Assembly: GCF_002075345.1 (NCBI RefSeq)
Contig: NZ_NAEW01000007.1
Coordinates: 1 to 64,000, forward strand
DNA: 64,000 nt
Origin: Citrobacter braakii
GTDB lineage: Bacteria > Pseudomonadota > Gammaproteobacteria > Enterobacterales > Enterobacteriaceae
Direction: 5' to 3'
The translations under genes and the position numbers were made by a program. The notes beneath the pieces were generated by a model, which had not been told where the DNA came from, made no database searches, and saw nothing but the letters and a program-made list of their open reading frames with translations. This document shows, piece by piece, positions 1 to 8,006 of the stretch. The first letter of the stretch is position 1, and each line of letters opens with the position of its first letter.

Positions 1-637
1 GGGGAAGCAGGCGGTTCACCAGCCTGACCGTTCCGCGCAGAAACTCCCGGACATCGGGCAGAATGGGCTTTATCACCCCGACCACACTGCTGGCGGCCAG
101 AACAACAATTTCGGTCATCACCCCGGCCGCGCCTTTTGAGTCAATGATGATGATGTCATACTGCCGGAACAAAGAGTGTTGCAGTACATTTCGCAGGCGC
201 ATCCTGCCGTCCGCGATGTGCAGTATCTCTCCCGGCAGACGCTCATCCGGGTCATTGGAGACAATCACATCCAGATTCGGAATACAGGTGCGGGAAAGAA
301 TATTATCAGGATTACTCAGGTCGACCGTCTGCGTCAGCAGTTCATAGAGACCACAGGGGGCCTCATAATCCAGGTGGTAGATACTGCAGGACGTCGGCTG
401 GGAGTAGTCGCCGTCAATCAGAAGGGTTTTCAGGCCTGCATCGGCGGTGAAACCGGCAAGATAGGCACCCTGGGTGGATTTGCCTTCCCCACCCTTGGTG
501 GAAATGATGGAAAGAATTTGTGTCGCGAATTTTGTCAGCGAAAATGGTAAACTGCCAGATGAGGTTATATTCTGAACAGAAGCAGCAACTACCTGCTCAA
601 CCTGCCCGGAAGAGACCGAAGTTTGTTCATTACGCAT
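1..637 (-). CDS. ParA/Soj-family partition ATPase of an integrative element (3' end outside window)
   Basis: Reading the minus strand from ATG at 637 gives an open frame to the window edge (about 212 residues, C-terminus missing). It has a deviant Walker A motif, KGGEGKST, at about residues 48-55, followed by LLIDGDYSQPTS (Walker A') and DIIIIDSKG (Walker B), the pattern of ParA/MinD ATPases. An AGGAT ribosome-binding site precedes the ATG. In SPI-7/pKLC102-type integrative elements a parA/soj gene lies at one end next to the attachment site; here a tRNA-Phe 3' fragment lies 85 bases upstream of its start. Its role would be maintenance of the excised circular form. The family call is firm; membership of an SPI-7-like element is inferred from context. 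Confidence 0.85.
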   Translation of the reverse strand, partial: MRNEQTSVSSGQVEQVVAASVQNITSSGSLPFSLTKFATQILSIISTKGGEGKSTQGAYLAGFTADAGLKTLLIDGDYSQPTSCSIYHLDYEAPCGLYELLTQTVDLSNPDNILSRTCIPNLDVIVSNDPDERLPGEILHIADGRMRLRNVLQHSLFRQYDIIIIDSKGAAGVMTEIVVLAASSVVGVIKPILPDVREFLRGTVRLVNRLLP

Positions 638-721
638 TTTGTATCCTGAACGTAATTCAGGAATTACAAACTTGAAACACGAATGTTAAAATCCGGTTAA
701 ATTGTCGGCATTTTCGGTGAT

Positions 722-770
722 GGGATTGAAAATCCCCGTGTCCTTGGTTCGATTCCGAGTCCGGGCACCA
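722..770 (+). repeat. Attachment-site repeat: 3' 49 nt of tRNA-Phe
   Basis: The sequence from GGGATTGAAAATCCCC to the terminal CACCA reproduces the anticodon arm (GAA anticodon), T arm and acceptor 3' half of enterobacterial tRNA-Phe. The bases before it do not form the 5' half, so this is not a complete tRNA. It is the duplicated end left when an element integrates into the 3' end of pheV/pheU. The complete tRNA gene should lie at the other end of the element, to the left of this window. Confidence 0.9.
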
Positions 771-781
771 CTATTTAGAAA

Positions 782-805
782 AACCAGCCTTAGGGCTGGT
801 TTTTT
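782..805 (+). terminator. Rho-independent terminator downstream of the tRNA-Phe fragment
   Basis: An 8-bp stem (AACCAGCC / GGCTGGTT) with a TTAG loop is followed by a T run. It lies 12 bases after the tRNA-Phe CCA end and is probably the original terminator of the phe tRNA gene, now separated from its promoter by the inserted element. Confidence 0.85.
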
Positions 806-1180
806 GCTTTCTGGGATTCCGGTAGATTTCAGGTCGCGCTGGCGGCAGATGTTACCCCCCAGCATCTGCCATCCAACATGAACATTTCTCTTAAGTAGCC
901 ACCAATCCCTCTGGTTGCTGTAGGCCCATCTGTCAGAATTCAAATTCCCAATAGACACTATTTCCATCATGCGTCATGGCTAATGAATTCATTGAAACAA
1001 GTCTGTACCCGGTCTTTGTCCGGTCTGAAGTAAAGCGAGAACCACAAACCTTGAGCCTAATGCCCAACCTTTTCCAACAATCCCTCTATATCACACTGAA
1101 CGCTTTTCACCCCAATTGATTTAGCTTTAGTCATCTTTTGGGTATTATGCCTGCGATATCAATATGATTAATAAGGGATT
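806..1180. other. Intergenic stretch without a recognisable gene
   Basis: Between the tRNA-Phe terminator and the PAAR toxin gene I see no convincing reading frame or RNA. The open frames here are short, lack ribosome-binding sites and have no familiar protein pattern. The last 40 bases are AT-rich and probably contain the toxin promoter. Confidence 0.5.
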
Positions 1181-2959
1181 ATGGCTACGGGATACTTTCT
1201 GTATCATCTGGATAAAACCAGATGCGGGGGGCGAATTCTTTCCGGTGCGTCTGACACCGATTATGAAATCGGCGGCATTGTACGGCAGCAGGTCCGGGAG
1301 GGAGACCCGGTGACTTGCGGGAAGCATGAGGGGCTTTTCCGCGTCTGTGGCGGCATGGGAGACACCTACGAAGTAGGCGGTGTCCTGAAAGAGTGGGCGG
1401 GTTCGCTGGATAGTTACAGCTCCTGCCCCTGCCGGGCCCGGTTCGTTCCGACAGTATTTTCACACTATTATGAAAGTGATTGTAATGCCGGTCGCGTGGC
1501 CGAGCGGGAACGGGAAGCTAAACAGGCTGAGGCTTCTGCTGCACTGGTCGGGAGCGGAGCACAGGGGGAAGGGTCTGACAGCGTGAAACTGGCCCCTGTA
1601 CCAGTTTTTGCCAAATCTTGCCTGCGTGGGGCCGGATGTACCGATGCCGGAACCGAGGATGAGCCACAGGCAAACTTTGCTGCGATGAGCATTTACCAGT
1701 CACTGCCTGCTTCTCCGCCCCCAGAGTCATCCTCAACGGCAACCAGCAATGAGCCAGAACAGCACGCTCAGGCGGCGAAGAAGACAAAGACCACCTCCGG
1801 GCTGATTGATGCCGTGCCGGAGAGGAAAAAATCCCTGTTTGATAAAGTAACGGGATTCTTCTTTGGTGAAGCGGAAGCAATGCCACTTCCCCCGCCACCT
1901 GTTGTTATGGGCGGTTCAGCCGAAGCCGGAATGGCAGCAACGGCAGGAGGGGCTACAGCAAAAGCGAATCAGGACGCAGCTAAGGCATTAATGTACCAGA
2001 TGAAACACCTGTCCGGGCCAGCGGTATGGGAAAACCGGTTTGAACTGAATTTACCGTTCGTGGTCATGGGGGCAGTACTGCACTCAATGCTGAAAGGCGA
2101 AAAGTCTGACCTGCTGACAGCGGAGAAACTGCTCGCGGTAGCCCAAAGCGGCGGTACGGTACCAACACGGGTACGCTATAACTGGGTGGAAGACCCGGAA
2201 ACCGGGCGGCTGAAAGCCGTGGGCTATCACACCAGCCCGGAAAGTGGGCGTGATCAGGTGAAAGTCAGGCTAATGGAAAAGCGATTTGACGGGAAATACC
2301 GCTTTTGGGGTGATGGACTGGTCGGAAAGGTACAAATAACATGGACACCAGCCGATGCTCCGGGCAACACAGATGCCAGTGGGTGGAACACCGGGAACCA
2401 AAGCCCACAGGCAGGAACGGTAGCAATTCCGGGGCTTGAGCACCCTGACATTCAGAGCGTGACCATCACCACCACGCCACCGCCAGAGGAAAAGGACTTC
2501 CGGGACTATATTCTGGTGTTTCCGGGCAACGTCCATCCGCCGATTTACATCTATCTCAGCAAGCCTCCAGTGGAACTGCTGGAAGTTGACTTATATAGCA
2601 ACTTCACAGGTAGAGCACGAAACGGTACTCATGCTGATCACATGCCCTCAGCCGCAGCAGTACGGGCCTACTTACGACGTGAATTCCCAGACGCAAAACC
2701 TGCCGAAATTGACCGTATGGCGAAAGACGTTGCGTCTATCATCATTCCTGCTGATATTCACCAAAAACTTAGTGCCACTTATGGCGGCAGAAATAGTCCT
2801 ACGCAAATACAGCAAGACTCCAGAGATTTGCGAGCGGCTGTAGAACGCGACATTGAGACCATACGCACTGAGCTTAAACAGCGTGGCGTAACAGATAGCC
2901 AAATCGATGAAGCAAAAGCTAAGATGCATCAATTAAATCAGGAACAGGGATTATACTAA
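1181..2959 (+). CDS. PAAR-like, S-type pyocin-domain toxin (putative type VI secretion effector)
   Basis: 592 residues, starting at ATG after an AAGGGA ribosome-binding site. Residues 1-95 form a PAAR-like tip domain ([19 protein letters not shown] motifs). A low-complexity linker follows, rich in Ala, Pro and Gly (about 105-285), then an S-type pyocin-like domain (about 288-460, with [12 protein letters not shown] and [12 protein letters not shown]). The C-terminal about 110 residues are a separate toxin module carrying THADHMPS, an IIPADIH segment and TYGGRN. That pattern suggests an HNH/endonuclease VII-type nuclease, but I cannot fix the subfamily. PAAR proteins cap the VgrG spike of type VI secretion and deliver fused toxins. 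No other type VI gene is in the window, so this is an orphan effector. The gene overlaps its immunity gene by one base (TAATG). Confidence 0.85.
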   Translation: MATGYFLYHLDKTRCGGRILSGASDTDYEIGGIVRQQVREGDPVTCGKHEGLFRVCGGMGDTYEVGGVLKEWAGSLDSYSSCPCRARFVPTVFSHYYESDCNAGRVAEREREAKQAEASAALVGSGAQGEGSDSVKLAPVPVFAKSCLRGAGCTDAGTEDEPQANFAAMSIYQSLPASPPPESSSTATSNEPEQHAQAAKKTKTTSGLIDAVPERKKSLFDKVTGFFFGEAEAMPLPPPPVVMGGSAEAGMAATAGGATAKANQDAAKALMYQMKHLSGPAVWENRFELNLPFVVMGAVLHSMLKGEKSDLLTAEKLLAVAQSGGTVPTRVRYNWVEDPETGRLKAVGYHTSPESGRDQVKVRLMEKRFDGKYRFWGDGLVGKVQITWTPADAPGNTDASGWNTGNQSPQAGTVAIPGLEHPDIQSVTITTTPPPEEKDFRDYILVFPGNVHPPIYIYLSKPPVELLEVDLYSNFTGRARNGTHADHMPSAAAVRAYLRREFPDAKPAEIDRMAKDVASIIIPADIHQKLSATYGGRNSPTQIQQDSRDLRAAVERDIETIRTELKQRGVTDSQIDEAKAKMHQLNQEQGLY

Positions 2960-3426
2960 TGACCGTTAATGTCGAAGCATTGATTCGCTACTTAGGTAAG
3001 CCATATCAGGAAATTTTTGATGCCGGATTGATTCCCTACAAGACCAAGCCGACAGGCTACCCGGGAGATCCTGATCTAACGTTAAGCATGATGAATGAAG
3101 GAATTTACTTAGCCTTTAAGCGAGAAGGTACAACGCTTTTTTCAATTGAGCTTTTTTTACAGAATGAGAAGAAAACGAACTATAAATTTCCTAATGAGCT
3201 GCCATCCCCACTACAACCTGAGATGGTGCGATCTTGGGTGCATTCACAATTCGGACCTCCTGACAGATTCTTGCCTCCCCGGAAACGGTTACGCCAAGAG
3301 ATTGGCTACACAGATTTGTTCACAGTAACGGATTTTCATATTCCGATCAGTATGCAAGTCGATTACGACTTGCAGGAGCGAGTCAAAGAGGTGGCATTCA
3401 TAGCAACATCTGAGCTCCGCTGGTAA
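2959..3426 (+). CDS. DUF6392-type immunity protein for the PAAR/pyocin toxin
   Basis: 155 residues with no signal peptide or membrane segment, so cytoplasmic. The ATG overlaps the toxin stop codon in TAATG, implying translational coupling, as expected for an effector-immunity pair. The sequence ([20 protein letters not shown] near the start, [13 protein letters not shown] and TSELRW at the end) matches my recollection of the DUF6392 family, found as small genes next to S-type pyocin-like toxins in enterobacteria. The likely role is binding and blocking the C-terminal nuclease domain of the preceding protein. The pairing is inferred from position and family, not shown by sequence alone. Confidence 0.8.
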   Translation: MTVNVEALIRYLGKPYQEIFDAGLIPYKTKPTGYPGDPDLTLSMMNEGIYLAFKREGTTLFSIELFLQNEKKTNYKFPNELPSPLQPEMVRSWVHSQFGPPDRFLPPRKRLRQEIGYTDLFTVTDFHIPISMQVDYDLQERVKEVAFIATSELRW

Positions 3427-3437
3427 TGGTCATAACA

Positions 3438-3458
3438 GCACCTTTCGGGGTGCCGTTT
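3438..3458 (+). terminator. Possible weak terminator after the immunity gene
   Basis: A short hairpin (GCACC, loop TTTCGG, GGTGC) followed by CGTTT begins 12 bases after the stop codon. The stem is only 5 bp and the T run is three bases, so termination may be inefficient. Confidence 0.4.
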
Positions 3459-3587
3459 CCAGCCTCACCCAGGAAAAGAAACGTTAAGGTCATCACAGAA
3501 AGCTGAATCATGCATGACAGAATCTGAATCGCCACAGGTTTAACAGACACCTCGGAGTCATTTAAAATGGCTTATAGAGAGGTGCAC

Positions 3588-3866
3588 ATGAGCAGTAAGC
3601 GTTATCCTGAAGAGTTTAAAATTGAAGCAGTCAAACAGGTTGTTGATCGTGGACATTCTGTTTCCAGTGTCGCAACACGTCTCGATATCACTACCCACAG
3701 TCTTTATGCCTGGATAAAGAAATACGGGCCGGACTCTTCCACCAACAGAGAGCAGTCAGATGCTCAGGTTGAGATCCGCCGACTCCAGAAGGAGCTGAAG
3801 CGGGTTACTGATGAACGGGACATATTAAAAAAAGCCGCGGCGTACTTCGCAAAGCTGTCCGACTGA
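3588..3866 (+). CDS. IS3-family transposase OrfA
   Basis: 92 residues from ATG at 3588, preceded by GAGAGG; an upstream in-frame ATG at 3567 is less well placed. It carries a helix-turn-helix for binding the inverted repeats (FKIEAVKQVVDRGHSVSSVATRLDI, then SLYAWIKKYG) and a C-terminal leucine-zipper-like segment (VEIRRLQKELKRVTDERDIL). A run of seven A followed by G at 3827-3834 is the expected slippery site for -1 frameshifting into orfB, which would give the OrfAB fusion transposase. Confidence 0.9.
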   Translation: MSSKRYPEEFKIEAVKQVVDRGHSVSSVATRLDITTHSLYAWIKKYGPDSSTNREQSDAQVEIRRLQKELKRVTDERDILKKAAAYFAKLSD

Positions 3867-4735
3867 GGTACGCCTTTATCCGTGACAACTCCTGTTGTTG
3901 GCCCGTTCGTCTACTCTGCCGGATTCTGAATGTTCATCCGAGTGGGTTTTACACCTGGCTTCAGCAGCCGCATTCACTACGGTTTCAGGCGGATCTCAGA
4001 CTGACAGGACAAATCAAACAGTTCTGGCTGGAGTCCGGTTGCGTTTATGGCTATCGAAAAATCCATCTCGACCTGCGAGATAGCGGGCAACAATGTGGGA
4101 TTAACCGGGTCTGGCGGCTGATGAAGTGTGCCGGGATAAAGGCTCAGGTCGGATATCGAAGCCCACAAGCGCATAAAGGTGAAGTCAGTATCGTGACACC
4201 CAACAGGCTCCAGCGACAGTTCAACCCGGAAGCTCCGGATGAACGTTGGGTAACGGACATAACTTACATCCGAACCCACGAAGGCTGGCTGTATCTGGCC
4301 GTAGTTGTTGACCTGTTCTCGCGCAAAGTTATCGGCTGGTCAATGCAACCCCGGATGACAAAAGATATTGTTCTGAATGCGCTTTTGATGGTCGTGTGGC
4401 GACGTAATCCCCAAAAACAGGTGCTGGTTCATTCTGACCAAGGTAGTCAGTACACAAGCCATGAGTGGCAGTCGTTCCTGAAATCACACGGTCTGGAGGG
4501 CAGTATGAGCCGTCGTGGTAACTGTCACGACAACGCAGTTGCAGAAAGCTTTTTCCAGCTACTGAAGCGTGAACGGATAAAGAAAAAGATCTACGGAACA
4601 CGGGAAGAAGCACGCAGCGATATTTTTGATTACATCGAAATGTTTTATAACAGTAAGCGTCGGCATGGTTCGAGTGTTCAGATGCCACCGACGGAATATG
4701 AAAAGCAATATTATCAACGGCTCGGAAGTGTCTAG
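3830..4735 (+). CDS. IS3-family transposase OrfB (made as OrfAB fusion by -1 frameshift)
   Basis: The frame is open from the slippery A7G at 3827-3834, reading KSRGVLRKAVRLRYAFIRDN and onward through to 4735. The first internal ATG is at 4121, but that would discard the conserved N-terminal third, so expression as a fusion with OrfA is the better reading. The integrase catalytic triad is visible: D in WVTDITYI, D in VLVHSDQGSQYTS, and E in NCHDNAVAESFFQLLK. No stop or frameshift interrupts the frame, so the product looks functional. It acts on the TGAATCGCC ends of this element. Confidence 0.85.
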   Translation, partial: KSRGVLRKAVRLRYAFIRDNSCCWPVRLLCRILNVHPSGFYTWLQQPHSLRFQADLRLTGQIKQFWLESGCVYGYRKIHLDLRDSGQQCGINRVWRLMKCAGIKAQVGYRSPQAHKGEVSIVTPNRLQRQFNPEAPDERWVTDITYIRTHEGWLYLAVVVDLFSRKVIGWSMQPRMTKDIVLNALLMVVWRRNPQKQVLVHSDQGSQYTSHEWQSFLKSHGLEGSMSRRGNCHDNAVAESFFQLLKRERIKKKIYGTREEARSDIFDYIEMFYNSKRRHGSSVQMPPTEYEKQYYQRLGSV

Positions 4736-4753
4736 ATTATCCGTGGCGATTCA

Positions 4754-4899
4754 TCCTGTATTCCGGGTTTCTTGTATGTATATCAGTCGGATGAACGTAT
4801 TGCATTAGAGGAAGGGGGCAGAAATTTATTGGTCGCTGCATTATTTCCGCCCCCCAAAATAATTTTATTTCAGCCTGCAATAGAATTCATATTAATTAG
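4754..4899 (+). pseudogene. 3' remnant of a ToxR/CadC-like regulator gene, truncated by IS3
   Basis: It starts at the IS boundary with sequence matching the segment of the intact right-arm gene that encodes GFSYVYQSDERI. Here it reads GFLYVYQSDERI, then LEEGGRN, then a small length change shifts the frame before a stop at 4897-4899. Everything encoding the DNA-binding domain and membrane segment is missing. Not functional. Confidence 0.85.
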
Positions 4900-5384
4900 A
4901 GTAATTATCAAATGCATCACTTATATATTTTTCATAGTGATTATTTTGGCTAATTTATTTTATAACCTTGATATACTAAGACAAGAAATGATTAATAGTG
5001 AGTCATCCGTGCTAATCCACACACCAAAAAGGATTTCAATACAGCGGTATAATCGGTATGAATTTCAATCCCAACGGGAGTGGAATGGGTTCTTTTTCTG
5101 GTGAACTCACAGAGTTGGATACTAATACTACATTTGATGTGCTGAGAATAATCCATTTCAATTATTTGATTGAGTAATATAGTTATTTCACATTATCAAA
5201 TTTTGTTATTAAGAAAAATGTTAACGATTCGTCTGATGATCAGATGTTTAATCGACTGATGTTTGATTTGAACGCATCCGATCGTCGAATTCGAGTTGAA
5301 AGGGTGAAGGACAACGCTTTCCTTATCGAAAATACATTTAATCCGATTTCATTTGCACCGAAAGGTGATGAACTGGCAGTATAG
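4895..5384 (+). pseudogene. ToxS-like small membrane protein, decayed left copy
   Basis: The start codon of the intact copy (ATG at 12176) corresponds here to ATT at 4895. The membrane segment is still readable (FFIVIILANLFYNLDILRQEMI). A run of seven A in the intact copy is five A here, just before GGATTTC, shifting the frame at about codon 50. The downstream homology (VNDSSDDQMFNRLMFDL region) continues in another frame to a stop at 5384. Its C-terminus reads FAPKGDELAV, where the right copy instead ends at ICIER, so the right copy may itself have a 3' frameshift. Confidence 0.8.
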
Positions 5385-5538
5385 GAACCTGAGCATGAAC
5401 AGAACTTCATGCTTAAAAACAAATAAATATTGGAACATAAACCTATATTTACATCACAACCCAACTAAATGTATTAATCGATAACCTTTTAAGGATATCG
5501 TTTGTATCAATCCTGAATTACTTAAGAGTTTTTTCCTT

Positions 5539-5945
5539 ATGAGCATGAATGCTGATTATCTGGTGCCTGGTGAAACGTAATTCGGAATGAATATAATAAA
5601 AAAAGTTTACTAAAAAAGATGCAAAAAGCGAAATTAGTTTAGAAGTGAAAACGAAATTAGTTTAGAAGTGAAAACAATGAAATGGATGTTTCTTTAAATA
5701 ACATTGAAAATCTTAATGAAACAATGCACCTTGCTAAAGGTCGTAAAGGACTTACTAACTTGAGTACCATATATCAAACGCTCAGCACATCTTCTGAAGC
5801 AGGATTGACAACAAGACAGATAGCAGATAATTGTGGACTATCCATTTACGTTACCCGGAACTGGTTAACAAAGCTAAATCAGGCTGGGTTGATATGTTGT
5901 CATCTTTTTGATGGAAAATCTTTATATTGGTCTATTGATTTGTAA
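5539..5945 (+). pseudogene. PapI/FaeA-like winged-helix regulator, left copy (frameshifted; 3' part may still be expressed)
   Basis: The ATGAGCATG at 5539 aligns with the start of the intact right copy (11526), but the frame stops after 13 codons (MSMNADYLVPGET, then TAA). A 23-base tandem duplication at 5630-5675 adds another shift. From ATG at 5682 the frame is open again for 87 codons to 5945. It encodes the complete winged helix (GLTTRQIADNCGLSIYVTRNWLTKL) and the CCHLFDGKSLYWSIDL end, which is well conserved with the right copy. Either this short form is still translated or the conservation is recent. PapI-family proteins co-regulate fimbrial operons with Lrp; the next gene downstream is a fimbrial-type adhesin, which fits. 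Confidence 0.7.
5630..5675 (+). repeat. Perfect 23-bp tandem duplication inside the left PapI-like copy
   Basis: Two head-to-tail copies of the same 23-base unit (starting GAAATTAGTTTAG, ending GTGAAAAC) occupy 5630-5652 and 5653-5675. Because 23 is not a multiple of three, the duplication shifts the reading frame. Only one equivalent segment exists in the right copy, so the duplication is specific to this arm. Confidence 0.9.
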
Positions 5946-6199
5946 TGCTCTTTTCTATATCAATTGCGATAGTAGTTCGTACCTTTCATGAGAAAGGTAT
6001 GCGTTCTAACATTTTCAATCCAGTTCTAATTAATTATTTTCCATCAACTCAATATATAACACCAATGATATATTTTAAATTTGATATAGATATTAGCTAT
6101 ATTACTAATGTATGTGTCTTATGCTTGAAAGTATATATAGCTCAAAGTCGGATGTAATGTCAGAATAAATGTTATTCATGTACTAAATGGGTATAAGTT

Positions 6200-7138
6200 A
6201 TGAAAATAGTAGTATCAATAATGATAATTTTATGTTGTGTGTTTCTTCTCGCATCTAACTCAAAGGCAGTGATTATGGGTATGCCTTTACCTGACAGGTG
6301 CCCGAGTGGTTCAATCGACGTTACGAGCTACAATACTGTATGTAAGCCGAACACACAAAATAGCTATTTTGGTGGAGCTACAACATGGTCTGGACGCAAT
6401 GATGCACAGGCGAACATGTATGATGGTTTTGAATCCTATGTTCCATTTACTGGCAAATGGAGAATGGTTACTCACTTTTGCCCGGGAAATGCAATCTGCA
6501 ATTTGCAAAATGCAATTAGCCATTATGTAAGTTCTAAAGAAGTTGAATTGAATACAAGCAAAGGTATTTCTTCGCAAAATCCTGACTTTGGGGGAGGGGC
6601 AGGGCCCTCACAATCTCAGGCCGGTACTGTATGCTTTACTTTTCAAGATGAACAAGGCAAACAGTGGAGCACTTCCGCAAACAGAACATGCCAAGATGCT
6701 ACCCTGCTGCCCGAGGAACCTTCAATATGTTACATAAATTACAATAATAGTGATTTAAATGTTAGCATGGGTGATGTTGAGCGAACTGATATTACATCAA
6801 ACCCCATGCTCGGGGCTGTCGGGAATATTAAAAAACAGCTAATAATTCTATGTAATGGCGAAGAAGCAAGTGTAACGTCTAGCACACAATTTAAGTTTAC
6901 TCCCCTGTCAGTTGGAGGTAATCAAGTGATTCAGTCATCTCGCTCAGGCCTGGGTATCGCTTTATTTTATAATGGTAAAGCGGCAAGTACCACGGATATT
7001 ATTAATGAGACATTTATGACTGGGAATAATGAGCGTAACATTGAATTTCAGATAGTACGAGACCCAAACATGAAACCTGAGGATATTCCTGCCGACGCAT
7101 TTACAGCAAACGCTGTAATGATAATAACGATAGAGTAA
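6200..7138 (+). CDS. Secreted two-domain fimbrial-type adhesin (orphan)
   Basis: 312 residues. A clear Sec signal peptide (KIVVSIMIILCCVFLLASNSKA) predicts cleavage near residue 23. The N-terminal half (about 24-170) contains paired cysteines (DRCPSG/NTVCKP; FCPGNAICNL) and would be the receptor-binding domain. The C-terminal half (about 175-312) looks like a pilin domain: SICYINYNNSDLNV, a second Cys in IILCNGEE, and a C-terminal beta strand (ANAVMIITIE) suited to chaperone docking and donor-strand exchange. This resembles tip adhesins of the PapG/MrpH type, but I cannot name the family. No chaperone, usher or major pilin is nearby, so it is an orphan or uses another system. It follows the left PapI-like regulator on the same strand and ends in a strong terminator. 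Confidence 0.65.
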   Translation: MKIVVSIMIILCCVFLLASNSKAVIMGMPLPDRCPSGSIDVTSYNTVCKPNTQNSYFGGATTWSGRNDAQANMYDGFESYVPFTGKWRMVTHFCPGNAICNLQNAISHYVSSKEVELNTSKGISSQNPDFGGGAGPSQSQAGTVCFTFQDEQGKQWSTSANRTCQDATLLPEEPSICYINYNNSDLNVSMGDVERTDITSNPMLGAVGNIKKQLIILCNGEEASVTSSTQFKFTPLSVGGNQVIQSSRSGLGIALFYNGKAASTTDIINETFMTGNNERNIEFQIVRDPNMKPEDIPADAFTANAVMIITIE

Positions 7139-7168
7139 TATCATTCATTGTATTAAGCATAATATTTC

Positions 7169-7202
7169 AAAAGCATTCACTTTCCCAAATGAATGCTTTT
7201 TT
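7169..7202 (+). terminator. Rho-independent terminator of the adhesin gene
   Basis: A 10-bp stem (AAAAGCATTC / GAATGCTTTT) with a 12-base loop runs into a T run. It lies about 30 bases after the adhesin stop codon, on the same strand. Confidence 0.85.
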
Positions 7203-7239
7203 GGTTCGGCAGCAGGAATGGAATTTAACATCGCCATAC

Positions 7240-7838
7240 TGTAAACACACCCGTTTTAGTTCCACGCACTTCTTGAGATTTCCGTGTTTTTGGCCATCAG
7301 CCTGTATTCTTCCGCCCACTGCGCCGGTGCAGCGACACCAGTTCTGGCCCATTATCCATCCGCACCTTCAGCGGATATCGGGCTGATAAAAACACACTGT
7401 CCTGCTCAGCGATAAAGTCCTGCATGTCTGACGTAAGCTCATGCCAAATTGCACCGTCAGATAGCTGACGGGCTTGCACTTTATAGCTGGTTTTAAAACT
7501 TATTTTCGATGACGTCTTTCAACGCGCGGCATTCCAGACTGAGGTCGGCAAATATCTGTTTGAGACGCCGGTTCTCATCCTCAAGATCCTTTATCTTTTT
7601 AATATCAGAAGCCTCCAGGCCGCCGTATCTGGACTTCCATTTGTAGTAAGTGGCTTCAGAGATACCGGCCTCCCGGCAGACATCCTTAACAGTTCGTCCG
7701 GCTTCAACCGACTTAATCACGGCAATGATCTGATGCTCAGTAAAACGGGCTTTACGCATAGCAATCTACTTTGTTGGCAGATTGATTATGCCGGAGGATC
7801 TCTAAATGTGAATGGCACGATTATGCGGGATACTTACA
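7240..7838 (-). mobile_element. Internally deleted IS3-family (IS407/ISEhe3-like) remnant
   Basis: Both outer ends survive: TGTAAACACACCCG at the left and, on the complementary strand, TGTAAGTATCCCGC at the right. About half of the expected 1.2-1.3 kb remains. OrfA is whole. OrfB is reduced to pieces: a segment with KVRMDNGPELVS (around the second catalytic Asp) joined directly to the C-terminal EEYRLMAKNTEISRSAWN. The first and third catalytic residues are lost, so it cannot transpose by itself. It lies between the convergent adhesin and protease genes. Confidence 0.8.
7493..7759 (-). CDS. IS3-family OrfA (IS407/ISEhe3-like) inside the IS remnant
   Basis: 88 residues: helix-turn-helix (FTEHQIIAVIKSVEAGRTVKD, then CREAGISEATYYKWKSRYGG) followed by a heptad-like region (IKDLEDENRRLKQIFADLSLECRALKDVI). 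Full length for this OrfA type. The matching OrfB is deleted, so it would at most act as a DNA-binding inhibitor of related elements. Confidence 0.8.
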   Translation of the reverse strand: MRKARFTEHQIIAVIKSVEAGRTVKDVCREAGISEATYYKWKSRYGGLEASDIKKIKDLEDENRRLKQIFADLSLECRALKDVIENKF

Positions 7839-8006
7839 CATCGGCCCGTTGAACTCACAGTGATTACCGGTCTACAAGAGTGACGAAATGAGAGTTGTTC
7901 CTGTACCTAAATCCCAGGCTGCATTTGCAATAGGCAGATGAAACAGAATTATGACATGTAATAACAGGTATTACTTGATGATGGTTGTATCTAAAAAAGG
8001 GGGCAG

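Larger units (their letters stand above)
3525..4753 (+). mobile_element. Complete IS3-family insertion sequence (about 1229 bp)
   Basis: The ends are imperfect inverted repeats starting TGAATCGCCAC on the left; the right end, reverse complemented, reads TGAATCGCCACGG. Both outer ends follow the IS3-family TG...CA rule. Inside are orfA and orfB joined by a probable -1 frameshift, with the catalytic DDE residues intact, so it may still transpose. The bases flanking the two ends (AATC on the left, TCCT on the right) are not a matching 3-4 bp target duplication, which suggests that DNA next to one end was deleted. The right end abuts a truncated ToxR-like gene. I do not assign an IS name. Confidence 0.9.
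4754..5945 (+). repeat. Left arm of an inverted duplication: decayed copy of a ToxR-ToxS-PapI-like regulatory module
   Basis: This stretch is homologous, in opposite orientation, to 11134-12315. The match covers the last 51 codons of a ToxR-like gene, a whole ToxS-like gene, about 170 bases of spacer and a PapI-like gene, in the same order. The PapI-like C-terminal 76 residues of the two arms are identical at 65 positions by my count. The left limit is exactly the right end of the IS3 element. Confidence 0.9.

Noticed and set aside
722..770. A complete tRNA-Phe gene
   Set aside because: The 5' acceptor strand, D arm and first half of the anticodon arm are missing; only the 3' 49 bases are present.
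5945..6157. A 70-codon plus-strand open frame after the PapI-like remnant
   Set aside because: Composition reflects AT-rich DNA, it has no recognisable motif, and it overlaps the preceding stop; probably the adhesin leader region.
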